Source of the DNA: an uncultured Eubacteriales bacterium
Lineage (GTDB): Bacteria > Bacillota > Clostridia > Oscillospirales > Acutalibacteraceae
Direction of reading: 5' to 3'
NCBI GenBank assembly: GCA_934667845.1
Contig: CAKUMQ010000006.1
Coordinates: 1 to 64,000 of the forward strand
DNA: 64,000 nucleotides
Position 1 is the first letter of the stretch; each line of letters starts with the position of its first letter. This document shows, piece after piece, positions 1 to 10,110 of the stretch. The translations under genes and the position numbers were made by a program. The notes beneath the pieces were generated by a model, which saw nothing but the letters and a program-made list of their open reading frames with translations, did no database searches and was not told where the DNA came from.

Positions 1-44
1 GGGCGGGACGCCGTGCGTCAACCGGGTGTTAGGTCAAACGGGAA

Positions 45-2060
45 TTACTTTTTGCGGCGGATCGCCACGAGGGCGCCGCCCGCCAGCACCGCCGCCAAGG
101 CCACGCCCACGGGCAGCGACACGCCGGTGTCGGGATTGTTCGCATCGGGCTTGGACGAGCCGGACTCCGGCTTGTTATCAGAGCCGGAATTGTCGTCGGA
201 ATCGGCGTCGGAGCCGTCCTCGCTCTTCATGCCTTCCAGCAGAAGCACATAATAGTCCAGATCGCCGCTGTTCTCGACTCTCTCCTGCAGATCCGCGCGC
301 AGGGCGTCAAACGCCGCCTTCGCCTTGTTGATCGCCTGCTCAAAAGCCGCTACGCCCGCTTTGTCGCCGGCATTCGGGACCTCGATCGCCGCGATCAGGT
401 CATATACCGCCTTGACGGCAGCGTCATCTGCGCCGTCCGCCGCCTCACGCAGGGCAGCGATCTTCGCCACGGCGGCATCCACGGTGGCTTTCAGCTCGTC
501 GAAGTTGTTGACATAATCGCGCAGGATACTTTCGAGCGCCTTGAAGCTGTCGCCGACCGACGTGACCGCCGCTTCGTTATCCAGCGTCAGCTTATCCGTC
601 TCGGGCAGGGCGTTGATCTTACTGACCAGATCCGCGACGACCTCCTCTGCAGTAGCGCCGCTGAGGCACTCGGTATCGCCGCCGTGCAGCACCGTCACGT
701 TGTAGGTGCCGGTGATACGCCGACCGTCGATATCGCCGTCGGCAAAGCCCACATACACGCCGTCGGCTTTCAGGAATTTATCCAGCTCGCAGCCTTCCAG
801 AGAGGTCGTAGCACCGTTGATGCTGATCTGCCACTCGCCGTCGTCAGCCTTGTCGATCACGATATCCAGCTTGCTGCCGTCGATACGCGCATCCTGCAGA
901 ATGGTATCCACGCTCATCGAACCGGGGATGGAAACCGCCAGAGAGTTGTTGCCGAGGCGGATATCCAGGGAGAGACCGTAATTAAAGCCCCACTGCGCAG
1001 CGTTGGCGGTCGGGTTCACAAAAATGGTGACTGTCTGACCGGCTTGAAGCGCAATATTCTCCACACGGATGTGCAAGCCGTCCAGAGCGAGCGGCTTTGT
1101 ATAGATGGCGCTGTTGCCGGACGCGCTGCCGGTGCCCTTGCGGGTGATCTTCAGACCGGACTCGGTATCCTCGGCGGCGATACGGGTATCGCCCTCCGCG
1201 CCGTTGTAGATGACATCCTTTGCGGCGGGCACATTAACGACGGCGTCCATATCCGGGGCCGTCTCCTCACCGGAGGGATCGGAGGACTCTTCGGAGCTTT
1301 CTTCGGAGCTCTCTTCGGAGGAATCCTCAGAGGGCGCGGGCGGGTTTTCGGAGGAATCGTCGGAGACGGCGGGCGCCTCATAGCAGGTCTGATCGCCGCC
1401 GTGGATGGACGCAACGGTAAAGGTGCAATGGAACTCTTTGTCGCCCACATCGGCATGAGTGAAGGAGACGCGTGCCGTGCCGTCAGCAGCAATGTTCTCG
1501 GTAATCGGGAGATCCGTCAGGGCGACCGCCTCGCCGTTAATCGCGAGCTGCCAGACGCCGTTTACAACTGCAAACTTGACATCCAGCGCGGTGCTGTCCG
1601 CATTGAAGCTGTTAAACGTATATTCCGTTGTGCTGTAGCTGCCTTTTTTCCAGAACTTCACCTTTTTGCCGGTCAGATTGATCTGGAAGCCGATGCAGTT
1701 GTCGGAATCATGGTTGCCGGTGCCTCTCCACAGGAACATGAAGATCGCCTTGCCATTGCTGTTGGTGTTTCCGCTGAAATCAATGTCTTTCAGGGACATG
1801 TGCAGGCCGTCCAGCTTCAGGGCTTTGTACGCCACGGCATCGCCGGAAGCCGACGCACCGCCGGAACGGGTGATCTTCACGCCGTCAGCAACGTCCTCAC
1901 AGCCGATCCCGCCGCCGCCTATTCTGTTGAAATCGTCCGTCGTAGGCTTATAGTGCGCCGCGTCGTCGCCCGCCGCCGCAAAGCCGACCGCAGACGTCAC
2001 GACTGTCAGCAGCATCACCGCGCAGGCGATAACTGCCATCAGGGTTTTTGCCTTTTTCAT
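45..2060 (-). CDS. Sortase-type cell-wall surface protein with tandem lectin-like domains
   Basis: Seen: 671 residues with a signal peptide (about 1-29), two related beta-rich domains (about 33-226 and 273-465), and a Ser/Glu/Asp linker between them (runs of ESSE). The two domains share motifs such as GxKITR and LDGLH, so they look like an internal duplication. A helical stretch (about 466-610), a second acidic Ser/Asp linker, the motif NPDTG at about 642, a hydrophobic helix and a final RRKK follow. Known: that C-terminal order is the sorting signal cut by sortases. Inferred: a wall-anchored glycan-binding protein. It is the last gene of the long operon. The start has AGGAGG eight bases upstream. 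The domain family is not firmly recognised. Confidence 0.8.
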   Translation of the reverse strand: MKKAKTLMAVIACAVMLLTVVTSAVGFAAAGDDAAHYKPTTDDFNRIGGGGIGCEDVADGVKITRSGGASASGDAVAYKALKLDGLHMSLKDIDFSGNTNSNGKAIFMFLWRGTGNHDSDNCIGFQINLTGKKVKFWKKGSYSTTEYTFNSFNADSTALDVKFAVVNGVWQLAINGEAVALTDLPITENIAADGTARVSFTHADVGDKEFHCTFTVASIHGGDQTCYEAPAVSDDSSENPPAPSEDSSEESSEESSEESSDPSGEETAPDMDAVVNVPAAKDVIYNGAEGDTRIAAEDTESGLKITRKGTGSASGNSAIYTKPLALDGLHIRVENIALQAGQTVTIFVNPTANAAQWGFNYGLSLDIRLGNNSLAVSIPGSMSVDTILQDARIDGSKLDIVIDKADDGEWQISINGATTSLEGCELDKFLKADGVYVGFADGDIDGRRITGTYNVTVLHGGDTECLSGATAEEVVADLVSKINALPETDKLTLDNEAAVTSVGDSFKALESILRDYVNNFDELKATVDAAVAKIAALREAADGADDAAVKAVYDLIAAIEVPNAGDKAGVAAFEQAINKAKAAFDALRADLQERVENSGDLDYYVLLLEGMKSEDGSDADSDDNSGSDNKPESGSSKPDANNPDTGVSLPVGVALAAVLAGGALVAIRRKK

Positions 2061-2120
2061 GTGGTTAACCTCCTAAAAAAAGTATATAGTTTACGGAGCT
2101 GCTCTCCGTCGGGTACGGTA

Positions 2121-3671
2121 TCAGCCGAAGAAGTTTTTGATTGAGGACTGCGCCGCAGGCTCCAGCGTCGCCGCGAGCTGCGACCAGGGCGTGCCGTCGT
2201 TCATCGAGCTGCCGATGCAGGAGACCGCCTCGGCGAAGTGACTGTCAAAAATATCCCAGGTGCGCAGCACCTTCTTGGATTTCCTGTTGATCTCGTTTAT
2301 CTGCGTCTCGATCTCCAGCGGGATCACGTCCGTGTCGCCGTTTTTCCGCAGCTGGGCGTTGTGCTTGGTGGTATAGTCGATCGTTCCCTCATAGTGCATG
2401 ACATACATATAGGCGACCGCATTCTTGACGTGCTTCGCCTCTTTGCCGAGGTAGTAGCCCATACAGTCGTAGGCACTGTAATAGTTCTTCGCCTGAGGGT
2501 CTTTCGGAACCGCGGTAAAGCCGATCTGTCCCTTAAGGATCTGGTCCTTGCAGGTCATGATGGTGGCTTGCGAACCGATGCACATCGCCAGCGCATCCTT
2601 CTTCATGCGCGCGGTCACGGTGGTGTTGTCTAGATCGATGCCCTTATACGCCACCAGCTTGGAGTACATCGTCATGGCGCGGGAGATGTTGCCGTCCTTC
2701 ACCATGCTTTTCGGGCGGCCGTTGACAATGTCGATATAGTCGTGGCCGGTGGAGTTGACCAGACCCTGCGGGCCGTTATACATCCAGATCGCATTCGGGG
2801 ACAGCTTTTCGACTGCCTTGTCCAGCGCGTTCCAGTCCCACTCGCCCTTTTTGAACTGATCGGCGGGCAGCGGCACACCGGCATCCTTTAACATATTGAT
2901 GTTATAGAGAAAATACAACGTGGATTTGAGATCGGCCTCGCCCTTGACATCGAAGTAGTAATACTGTCCGCCGATGGCGAAGGCATCCATCCGCGTGCGG
3001 GCATCGTTCCAGAGCGCGTCCTTCACGTTCATGTGCTTGTTCCACGCCTGCACATACTGCTTTTTGATCATGTTGTAGTTGTATTTGCTGATGAGGATAT
3101 CGGGGCAGCTGCCGCTGTTGACCATGTTGACATAGGTGGTGATCAGGTCATACCACGCCACCTTGGTCGGCTCGACCGTGATCCCGTATTTGTAGCCGAG
3201 CGTCGCCGACGACTCTATGTCCAGATAGGTCAGCAGCGTGACCTTTTTCTCCTTGTCGGTCTCCAGATCCGGCAGCTTCTTGTACACATCCTGCACATAC
3301 TGCGGCAGCTTTTTCACCTCATCGGGAAGCACCTGGTCATATTCGGGGCGCTTCTTGGTGGTCGTGGTCTGCTGCTTCGTGGTGGCAGCGGTACCCTTGC
3401 CGCCGTTGTTGCCGCCGTTGCCTTTGTTGTCGGCAGCCGTGGTCTTATTATCGCTGCTGCCGCCCGCCGTGGTGCCGAAAATGTTGCCGGGATCAAAAAT
3501 GCCGTCGTCCTCGGACGAATCGTCGGTTCCCGGAGTTTCGCCCGCCGCCGTCGTCACTGCGGTGTCGCCGTCGGAGCTTTCCGGCTCTTCCGCGGGCTGA
3601 TTACAGCCCGCAAGGCCGCCCAGCAGCAGGCACGCCGCCATCACTAACGCCAGCCATTGCCATTTTTTCAT
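2121..3671 (-). CDS. Extracellular solute-binding lipoprotein of a sugar ABC importer
   Basis: Seen: about 516 residues with a lipoprotein signal ending LAGC (Cys23), then a long Asp/Thr/Gly/Asn/Lys-rich linker to about residue 110. After that comes a family-1 solute-binding fold with typical segments such as DILISKYNYN and GEWDWNALDKAVE. I chose the internal ATG because AGGAAAGGAG lies just upstream and the signal peptide starts cleanly there. Two permease genes follow the same direction immediately upstream (3824-5714), so this is the receptor of that importer. No ATPase is encoded nearby; such importers usually borrow a shared MsmX-type ATPase. The substrate is not visible, but the hydrolase genes point to an oligosaccharide. 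Confidence 0.88.
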   Translation of the reverse strand: MKKWQWLALVMAACLLLGGLAGCNQPAEEPESSDGDTAVTTAAGETPGTDDSSEDDGIFDPGNIFGTTAGGSSDNKTTAADNKGNGGNNGGKGTAATTKQQTTTTKKRPEYDQVLPDEVKKLPQYVQDVYKKLPDLETDKEKKVTLLTYLDIESSATLGYKYGITVEPTKVAWYDLITTYVNMVNSGSCPDILISKYNYNMIKKQYVQAWNKHMNVKDALWNDARTRMDAFAIGGQYYYFDVKGEADLKSTLYFLYNINMLKDAGVPLPADQFKKGEWDWNALDKAVEKLSPNAIWMYNGPQGLVNSTGHDYIDIVNGRPKSMVKDGNISRAMTMYSKLVAYKGIDLDNTTVTARMKKDALAMCIGSQATIMTCKDQILKGQIGFTAVPKDPQAKNYYSAYDCMGYYLGKEAKHVKNAVAYMYVMHYEGTIDYTTKHNAQLRKNGDTDVIPLEIETQINEINRKSKKVLRTWDIFDSHFAEAVSCIGSSMNDGTPWSQLAATLEPAAQSSIKNFFG

Positions 3672-3823
3672 ACCTAGTTCTCCTTTCCTGATCAAAACCG
3701 GATCTTACTGTCCCGAATCCTCGGGGGGGACGGGCAGCGCCTCTGCCCTTTGCCCAAAACCGTATGCCGATCCGCACGGACCGGCTGTCATCACCTCCGG
3801 TTATCTGTTTTTCGTTATGCGCT

Positions 3824-4810
3824 TTATCCTACCAATCCCGAGCGCTCCATGCCTTGAACCAGCTTGCGCTGCAGGACGATATACATGATGAGGATGGGCA
3901 GAATGACCAGCAGGGCGCCCGCCTGCAAAAGAATGGCGGTCTCGTGCTCCTGCGCCCGCTGATTGACGATCTGCTCATAGAGCGTGCGCATACCGGACAG
4001 CGCCATGCTGACCGTGCGCATGTTGGGCGAAAGCACAGAGGTGTAGTAGTAGTCGTTCCAGTACCACACCACCGACAGAATGACGGCGGACACGCTCACC
4101 GCACCGGCGTTCGGGAGGATCACCCGCACAAAGGCGGCGAAGAAGCCGCAGCCGTCGATCAGCGCCGCCTCCTCCAGCTCGCGGGGCAGCCCCCGGAAGA
4201 ACTGGCGGAAGATGAAGATGAACAGCCCCGCCTTGATCCCGGTGCCAAACGCCGCTAAGACATAGAAGGGGGCGGGCGTATTCAGCAGGTTTACGGTGCC
4301 GTTTACTCCGAACAGCCCGACGATCCGCCCCAAACCGAAAAAGTCAAAATACGCGAGATTGCGCGCCAGCGGGATAATGGTGAGCTGGGGCGGCACCATG
4401 ACGGTGAGCAGCACCAGCGCAAACAGCAAGCCGCGCCCCTTGAACTTGAAGCGGGCGAAGCCGTAGCCCGCGGTGGCGCACACCGCCACCTGCAAAAGCG
4501 AGCTTGGAATATGGATCGTCAGCGTATTTTTCAGCGTCTCGCCGAAATCCAGTACCTCCCACGCCAGCTTGATATTGTCCAGCGTCAGGGATTTGGACAC
4601 CCAGATCACGGAGGGGTCGATCCCCTCTGCCATGGGGCGGAACGCCATCGTGAGCATATACAGGATCGGGTATAAAAGTACGAAGCACAGTCCCGCCACC
4701 AGCAGGAAAAAGCCGATGTTGAACAGCACGCGCCCGACGGTCTGGGTCGCCTTTTTCGTCTGATCTTTTTTGAAGAAGTCGGCAGCTGCCGTATTCAATG
4801 AAGCACGCAT
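3824..4810 (-). CDS. Carbohydrate ABC transporter permease (YtcP/MalG type)
   Basis: Seen: about 328 residues with six predicted membrane helices and the EAA-loop region (ELEEAALIDGCGFFAAF, about residues 220-235) that docks the ATPase. The C-terminus MERSGLVG is typical of YtcP-like permeases. The ATG at 4810 follows the stop of the partner permease by one base, and GAGGTG inside the partner's last codons serves as ribosome site, which indicates translational coupling. It forms the inner-membrane channel together with the gene upstream. Confidence 0.92.
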   Translation of the reverse strand: MRASLNTAAADFFKKDQTKKATQTVGRVLFNIGFFLLVAGLCFVLLYPILYMLTMAFRPMAEGIDPSVIWVSKSLTLDNIKLAWEVLDFGETLKNTLTIHIPSSLLQVAVCATAGYGFARFKFKGRGLLFALVLLTVMVPPQLTIIPLARNLAYFDFFGLGRIVGLFGVNGTVNLLNTPAPFYVLAAFGTGIKAGLFIFIFRQFFRGLPRELEEAALIDGCGFFAAFVRVILPNAGAVSVSAVILSVVWYWNDYYYTSVLSPNMRTVSMALSGMRTLYEQIVNQRAQEHETAILLQAGALLVILPILIMYIVLQRKLVQGMERSGLVG

Positions 4811-4811
4811 A

Positions 4812-5714
4812 TCACACCTCATAATACACAAAGCGGTTGATGATCCAGAAGCAGATCGCCACTGCCAGACCCACGATCAGCGTATACACCCACATCATCG
4901 CCGCGCTGTAGTTGAAGTCGCCGCCCGTGACATAGCTGAATATATAGCGCATGATCCGGTTGCCCGAGCTGCCGAACGTGTCGATCAGGGTGTAGACGAC
5001 GTTGAGCAGGATCGTGGAGGAGGTCATGGGCAGGGTGATCTTCCAGAAGATCTCCCACGAGGTGCCGCCCTCCATCCGGGCTGCCTCATACATGGACACC
5101 GGGATGGACTGCAGCGCCGTCATGAACAGCAGCGTCTGAATGCCCGACGTCCACAAAAGCGAGAACACGCTGTCCACAAAGGTGGTGACAAAGCCCATCA
5201 GCTCCGAGCCGCCCGGCATCTTTTCCATCAGCAGCCCGAGCATCTCACTGTTGAACATCGCCGAGGTGCCGTTTTGCGACAGCATATCCTGCGACATGGC
5301 GTCGCCGTTTAAAATGGTGATGACCACGCCGTTGGCGATGATGATGGGGAGAAAGAATATGCCGCGCACCACGGTGCGCCCGAAGAACTTCCGGTTGAGC
5401 AGCAGCGCCAGAAACAGGCTTAAAAACACCGTGATGGGCACCTGATACACATAGGGCGGCAGCGAGGCGGTGAGCAGCGGAATAAAGTTGCTGTCCTCGG
5501 TAAACGCCTTGATATAGTGGTTGAAGCCGGTAATGGTCACGCCGTAGTCCGATCCGATGCGCAGCTCGCCCAGACTGAACAGAATGGACTGGAAGATCGG
5601 ACCGATGAAGAAAAAGACCATGCCGATCAGCCAGGGCAGCAGAAACAGATAGCCTACCGTGCGCTTTTTCCGCTCATAGGACAAGGGTGAGCGTTTTGTC
5701 GATCGTTGTTTCAC
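4812..5714 (-). CDS. Carbohydrate ABC transporter permease (LplB/UgpA type)
   Basis: Seen: about 300 residues, N-terminal basic stretch with SYERKK, then the first membrane helix (GYLFLLPWLIGMVFF) and five more. The coupling loop is MYEAARMEGGTSWEIFWKI. I chose the GTG at 5714, preceded by GGAAGGAGAG; an ATG 36 bases further upstream has no good ribosome site. It pairs with the YtcP-like permease directly downstream. A close paralogue with the same SYERKK start sits at 55764-56666 in the second importer operon. Confidence 0.9.
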   Translation of the reverse strand: MKQRSTKRSPLSYERKKRTVGYLFLLPWLIGMVFFFIGPIFQSILFSLGELRIGSDYGVTITGFNHYIKAFTEDSNFIPLLTASLPPYVYQVPITVFLSLFLALLLNRKFFGRTVVRGIFFLPIIIANGVVITILNGDAMSQDMLSQNGTSAMFNSEMLGLLMEKMPGGSELMGFVTTFVDSVFSLLWTSGIQTLLFMTALQSIPVSMYEAARMEGGTSWEIFWKITLPMTSSTILLNVVYTLIDTFGSSGNRIMRYIFSYVTGGDFNYSAAMMWVYTLIVGLAVAICFWIINRFVYYEV

Positions 5715-5736
5715 AAAATTCTCTCCTTCCGTCCGT

Positions 5737-7962
5737 TTAAGCCGCCGCACGGATCAGCGTGAAGCCGTTGGCCGCCACGGTGCAGCCGTCTGCGGTCTCC
5801 GCGGTCTCCGTGCGGTTGACCAGCAGCTTTGTGCCGTTTTCATACGTCAGCTCGCAGACACCCGTGCGGAGCTGCCGGTAATTGACAAGCGCCTGCCCAA
5901 AAACGGCGTCATACACGGGCAGATACTGCTGATAGCCCGCGATCACCGCATCGCCCCAGTCGGCATAGTCGGCGGCGTAGAAGCCGTCCACCTGCTCCTT
6001 GCCCGGCATGGGCAGCGTCTCGGGCAGCAGCTCATAGTGCGGCACCATGCCGGCGGCGAGGCAGTCGAGAAAAGCGCGGCTGTCGTCGCCGGAGGTATTC
6101 AGCGCCCGGAACACCAGCTGCCGGTCGCCCGAAAACACCATCTGGTAGAACGGCACGCTCTCGTCAAACAGGTCATAGCCGCTGTCCGTCTCCGGCACAT
6201 CGGTGATGACCGAGGAGAACAGCGCCGCCGGATAGGCGGCGGCGACCGTGCTGACCGCCTGCTTCTGCGCCATTGCCTTCAGCGTGTCTGCCGCATTCTG
6301 CACCGCCTGTAAGCGGTTGTAGCCGTTTTCGGAATAGTCGCCGTAGAACATTTCGCCCAGACCCGCAAAGAGCAGTCCCGCGCCGGATCCGCTCTGCTGC
6401 AGGGCAGCCGTCTGCTTTTCGAGCAGGGCGTTGACCTGCGGAATCTTCAGAAAGTAAAATGCGCGGGTGCCGTCGGCGTGCAGGGTGTTGCGCTTATAGG
6501 TGTTCCATTTCACCACGCTCAGGTTCATGTCCCGCGCGGCATGATAATTGATCCGGATCCCGCCGCCGTCCCGGCGGAAGGTCACGGGATCGACCCGCAG
6601 CAGCAGCCGGTCTTCTCCCAGCTGCGCAGAGAGCGCCTGCAGCTGTGCCGCCGTGCCGACCGCTTTATCCGGTGTGAGGTCCCGCGACAGACCGGTGCGC
6701 AGCTGCGCCCGCTCGTATCCGGTATAGATCAGACTCAGACGGTCTGCGCCCGCCTTTTTCAGCTTTTCAACCATGTCGGCGCTTTGGGCAAACGTGGCGA
6801 CCGGCTCGGTCACCGTCGTCTGGAAGCCGAGCACCGACCGTCTGTCACTGTAGCCGCCGAGCGTCGTCAGATACAGGGCGCTGTCCGGCGCCGCCTTGAT
6901 GTCGCCCGCCTGATCCCTGACCACCGCCCGTGCCGTCGCCGCCATCTGGGCAAGGCCGGTATCCGGCGTGGAATTCAGCAGGAAATACCGCACGCTGACC
7001 GTTTTCACCTTGATCGGTCCCTTTTCGACGATCGTCGCCACGCGGCTGCTCGAGGTATTCGCCGTGCCCAGCGTGACCTCCTGCCGGTGCCGCATCGTAA
7101 ACGTGAACCCGGCGTGGGCATAGCTCGAATCCTGCCCCTTGGCGCTGACGGACACGCTCGCATAGGCGGCACCCGCCTCCGCCATGCCCAGAAGCCCGCC
7201 CGAGGCGGACTGTATGCCCATAAAGGGCAGCAGGCAGTTTTCCGTCACGCTCGTGACATAGTCCGCGGCGGAGATATACTCATCCCCGTAAAGCGGGGCG
7301 CTGTAAGCCTTCAGCGACGATTTGTCTCCGCGAAGCCGCATGAGCGCGCCGCTGCCGTCCGGCGCCAGGATGAAGCCGTCGCTGTCCTCGCCCTGCGCAT
7401 ACAGAAAGGGCAGCACGGAAACCGACACGATCTTGAAATTCCCCTGCTCCTGGATCTTGTCGCAGAGCACCCGCACCCGGAGGCCGTCCTCGCACAGGCT
7501 GTATTCCACCGGCACGGCATAGCGTTCCTCCTCGAACACATACCACGCCTGAAATCCGTTTTCGGTCTTTTGCGCCGAGACCCGGGCGATGGCGGACATT
7601 TTCGTATTGATATTGGTAAACCCGTCCTCCATGTCCTCGATCACCAGAGCGGAACGCTCCCGGCGGCTGCCGTTTTCACTCCCGGCGGGAATGCTGAAAT
7701 ACCGCTCGCCGGAGCGCATATCCGAAAGCGCAAAGTCCGCCGTCCCGGCGTTAAAATACAGCGCGGTATATCCTCTCTGCGCAGCAAGCTCCATGCCCTC
7801 GGGCGCTGCGCCGGGGGTGAATGTTCCCTCGGCGGAGATATATCCGTCCTTCACATACCCCTCGGTGACCTCGGGAGGAGCCACCGAAGCGGCGGGGGCG
7901 CAGCCGGTCTGCAGCACCAGAAATACCGCCAGCAGCAATACACAAAGTCTTGCTTTCAACAT
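5737..7962 (-). CDS. DUF5696 lipoprotein of the sugar-importer operon
   Basis: Seen: 741 residues with a lipoprotein signal (LQTGC near residue 21) and a long secreted mixed alpha/beta body. Family memory places it with the DUF5696 proteins that travel with LplB/YtcP importers in Firmicutes; their biochemical role is not established. The body has barrel-like segments (GGYSDRRSVLGFQTTVTEP, SLIYTGYERAQLRTG) that would fit a glycoside-hydrolase-like fold, but I see no certain catalytic pair. It ends 22 bases before the LplB permease start. A broken copy of the same family is found at 56656-57252, again just upstream of a permease pair. Confidence 0.82.
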   Translation of the reverse strand: MLKARLCVLLLAVFLVLQTGCAPAASVAPPEVTEGYVKDGYISAEGTFTPGAAPEGMELAAQRGYTALYFNAGTADFALSDMRSGERYFSIPAGSENGSRRERSALVIEDMEDGFTNINTKMSAIARVSAQKTENGFQAWYVFEEERYAVPVEYSLCEDGLRVRVLCDKIQEQGNFKIVSVSVLPFLYAQGEDSDGFILAPDGSGALMRLRGDKSSLKAYSAPLYGDEYISAADYVTSVTENCLLPFMGIQSASGGLLGMAEAGAAYASVSVSAKGQDSSYAHAGFTFTMRHRQEVTLGTANTSSSRVATIVEKGPIKVKTVSVRYFLLNSTPDTGLAQMAATARAVVRDQAGDIKAAPDSALYLTTLGGYSDRRSVLGFQTTVTEPVATFAQSADMVEKLKKAGADRLSLIYTGYERAQLRTGLSRDLTPDKAVGTAAQLQALSAQLGEDRLLLRVDPVTFRRDGGGIRINYHAARDMNLSVVKWNTYKRNTLHADGTRAFYFLKIPQVNALLEKQTAALQQSGSGAGLLFAGLGEMFYGDYSENGYNRLQAVQNAADTLKAMAQKQAVSTVAAAYPAALFSSVITDVPETDSGYDLFDESVPFYQMVFSGDRQLVFRALNTSGDDSRAFLDCLAAGMVPHYELLPETLPMPGKEQVDGFYAADYADWGDAVIAGYQQYLPVYDAVFGQALVNYRQLRTGVCELTYENGTKLLVNRTETAETADGCTVAANGFTLIRAAA

Positions 7963-7976
7963 GATCTCCTCCTCTC

Positions 7977-10055
7977 TTATTTTCTGAAGGACAGCTCTCC
8001 GTACACCGTGGTGAAAAAGCCGAACATCTGCAGCACCAGCGTCACGGTCAGCAGCAGCAGGATGACCACAGCCAGCACGCCCACCGCTGTCAGCAGCGCC
8101 ATGCAGATGGTTTTTCCGGTGGTGTAGTTATGCACCGTCCGCTGCCCGTGGAATACCAGCACGACCGACCACAGCAGGCCTATGCCGGTCAGGGTGGTGA
8201 TGAACACCTGCTCGGACAGCAGCAAAAACTGGCTGAGCACCAGCCCGACGGCGGAAAACGCGATATACGGGATAACGGCGATGGCAAGATAGGTCGCGAT
8301 CTCGCCGAATTTCCCCTCGCCGTCCGAGATGGAGCAGACGCACCAGTTCATGCCCGCCACCACCACAAAGGGCAGGACGGTCGCCAGCACCTGCACCGGC
8401 AGGCTGAAGCTCTGCGGATCGGAGGTATTGAAGCGGAAGCCGGTAAACTGATTGATGAGGATGTTGACGATCACCCAGATCAGCAGCACCGCCAGGATCA
8501 GCCCGACATTCTGATACCGCTTGTGCTTTAACTCGTTGAAATTCTCCACCGGCCTGGTCATTACGCGCCAGACCAGCTTGAAGATATTGTCCTTATGCTC
8601 CCGGGCTGCCCATCTTTTCTCCACCATCGCCAGAAAACGGCGGTTGGTGACGGCGACCAGAGCGATCAGCAGCAGCACGAACAGCACGATGCCGATGCCC
8701 ATATATTTCTGCATCCACTGCGTGCGCCAGTAGCCGAACGCCACTGACTCCCGTTCGGGATTATCGGCAAGCCGGAAGTATTTCACCGCTCCGGCGTAGT
8801 CCTCGTTTTTGAGCTTGGCCTCGCCGATGCCGAGATACGCCGCCTCGCTGTTGGCGTTGGCAGCCAGCACCTTTTCCCAGTGGCCCATCGCCTCGTCGTA
8901 TTCGCCCAGATTGCTGTAGTGGGACGCCGTCAGGATGCTCTGCCCGTACGGCGTCACGGCGAACACGGTCACGTTTCTTTTCAGGGTGTCCAGCACATAT
9001 ACCTGCCCGTCCCGATACTCCACGGCGCTGCAGCGGCGGAACGCGCCCTGCTGCTCACCCGTGGTGCCGAAGGTCATCAGGCGGTTGCCCTGCATGTCAA
9101 ACACATACACCCGCTGGTAGTGTACGTCCAGGGCATAGATGTTCTCCTCTGTCGCACACACGTCGGAAAACTTGGAATACCAGCTCTCCCCGTTGGAGGT
9201 GAAGGTCTCCGCCTCGCCCAGGTTGCCGGTATTGCTCAGAATATTCGTGCCGTAGTAGTTCAGCCGGCGGATCTGCTCCTCGTTGCCGTCGGTATAGGAC
9301 GAGACTGCATAGATAAAGCCCTCGCTGTCAATGTCCAGACTGGTGTATTCCACCGGCACATAGTCCGAAAGTCCCTCACGGATCTTTTTGGAAAGGATGC
9401 TTTTCCAGAACCGGTCGATCAGCAGCTGCATCGTCGCCTTGACCGGCGGGCTGCCGAAATAGCCCTTGAACTCCCCCTCGTCGGCATACAGGATCACGCC
9501 CTGATACACGTTCTGGGAGATGATGTATACCGTGTTCTCCTTGTCTACCACCACCTTGGTCGGGTAATAGACGTCCGAGGTATATGTCTCGCTCTCCGGG
9601 CGGCGGTATTCCCGCAGGATCTTCCCCTCGCCGGTCATTTTGATGACGCGCTCGTTGTTGGTATCCGCCACATAGATCCAGCCGTTGTCCGCCACGAACA
9701 GCGAACGGGGATTGTTCATCCCGCCGTCCTGCGTGCCGTCGGCGGCGGTCAGCTCCCGGATCGTGCGCACCGGCTTAAAGCTGCGGTCATAGACATAAAT
9801 GCAGTTGGCGCCGGTATCCAGAAGATAGAAGTTGCCGTCTTTATCAAACACCATGTCCTCGGGCGCATTCCATTCCTCGCCGCCGAGAGAGACGCCGTTC
9901 ATGGTCCCGGTCGGACGGTAGGCATTCGGTGCGGGCAGCCCGGCGTACTCCTCGGTCTGTTCATAGGACAAATAGGGGACATCCGCCGCCATGGACGGCT
10001 GAGCAAGGAGCATAAGCAGACAAACCGTAAGAACACAGATCCATCCCTTGCGCAT
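7977..10055 (-). CDS. NHL beta-propeller, TPR and Yip1 membrane fusion protein
   Basis: Seen: 692 residues. A signal peptide is followed by a propeller region (about 50-365) with repeated blades such as NPRSLFVADNGWIYVADTNNERV. A short TPR-like region comes next (about 375-435, YDEAMGHWEKVLAAN), then a membrane helix near 455. Last is a C-terminal Yip1-type domain (about 495-690) with five hydrophobic helices. So a large extracellular sensor or scaffold sits on an integral membrane module. It is between the two importers of the operon, 15 bases from the DUF5696 gene. Role unknown; inferred to help organise or sense the glycan-uptake machinery. The start ATG has AGGAGG eight bases away. Confidence 0.8.
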   Translation of the reverse strand: MRKGWICVLTVCLLMLLAQPSMAADVPYLSYEQTEEYAGLPAPNAYRPTGTMNGVSLGGEEWNAPEDMVFDKDGNFYLLDTGANCIYVYDRSFKPVRTIRELTAADGTQDGGMNNPRSLFVADNGWIYVADTNNERVIKMTGEGKILREYRRPESETYTSDVYYPTKVVVDKENTVYIISQNVYQGVILYADEGEFKGYFGSPPVKATMQLLIDRFWKSILSKKIREGLSDYVPVEYTSLDIDSEGFIYAVSSYTDGNEEQIRRLNYYGTNILSNTGNLGEAETFTSNGESWYSKFSDVCATEENIYALDVHYQRVYVFDMQGNRLMTFGTTGEQQGAFRRCSAVEYRDGQVYVLDTLKRNVTVFAVTPYGQSILTASHYSNLGEYDEAMGHWEKVLAANANSEAAYLGIGEAKLKNEDYAGAVKYFRLADNPERESVAFGYWRTQWMQKYMGIGIVLFVLLLIALVAVTNRRFLAMVEKRWAAREHKDNIFKLVWRVMTRPVENFNELKHKRYQNVGLILAVLLIWVIVNILINQFTGFRFNTSDPQSFSLPVQVLATVLPFVVVAGMNWCVCSISDGEGKFGEIATYLAIAVIPYIAFSAVGLVLSQFLLLSEQVFITTLTGIGLLWSVVLVFHGQRTVHNYTTGKTICMALLTAVGVLAVVILLLLTVTLVLQMFGFFTTVYGELSFRK

Positions 10056-10110
10056 ATGGTATTCCTCCTGTTCTTAAGCATTACCTTTCCCGGCAGGCGT
10101 GCCGGGAGGC

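Noticed and set aside
1270..1345. Short repeat array resembling direct repeats
   Set aside because: It encodes the ESSEE-type linker of the wall protein; no spacers or cas genes, so not a CRISPR array. No CRISPR array was seen anywhere.
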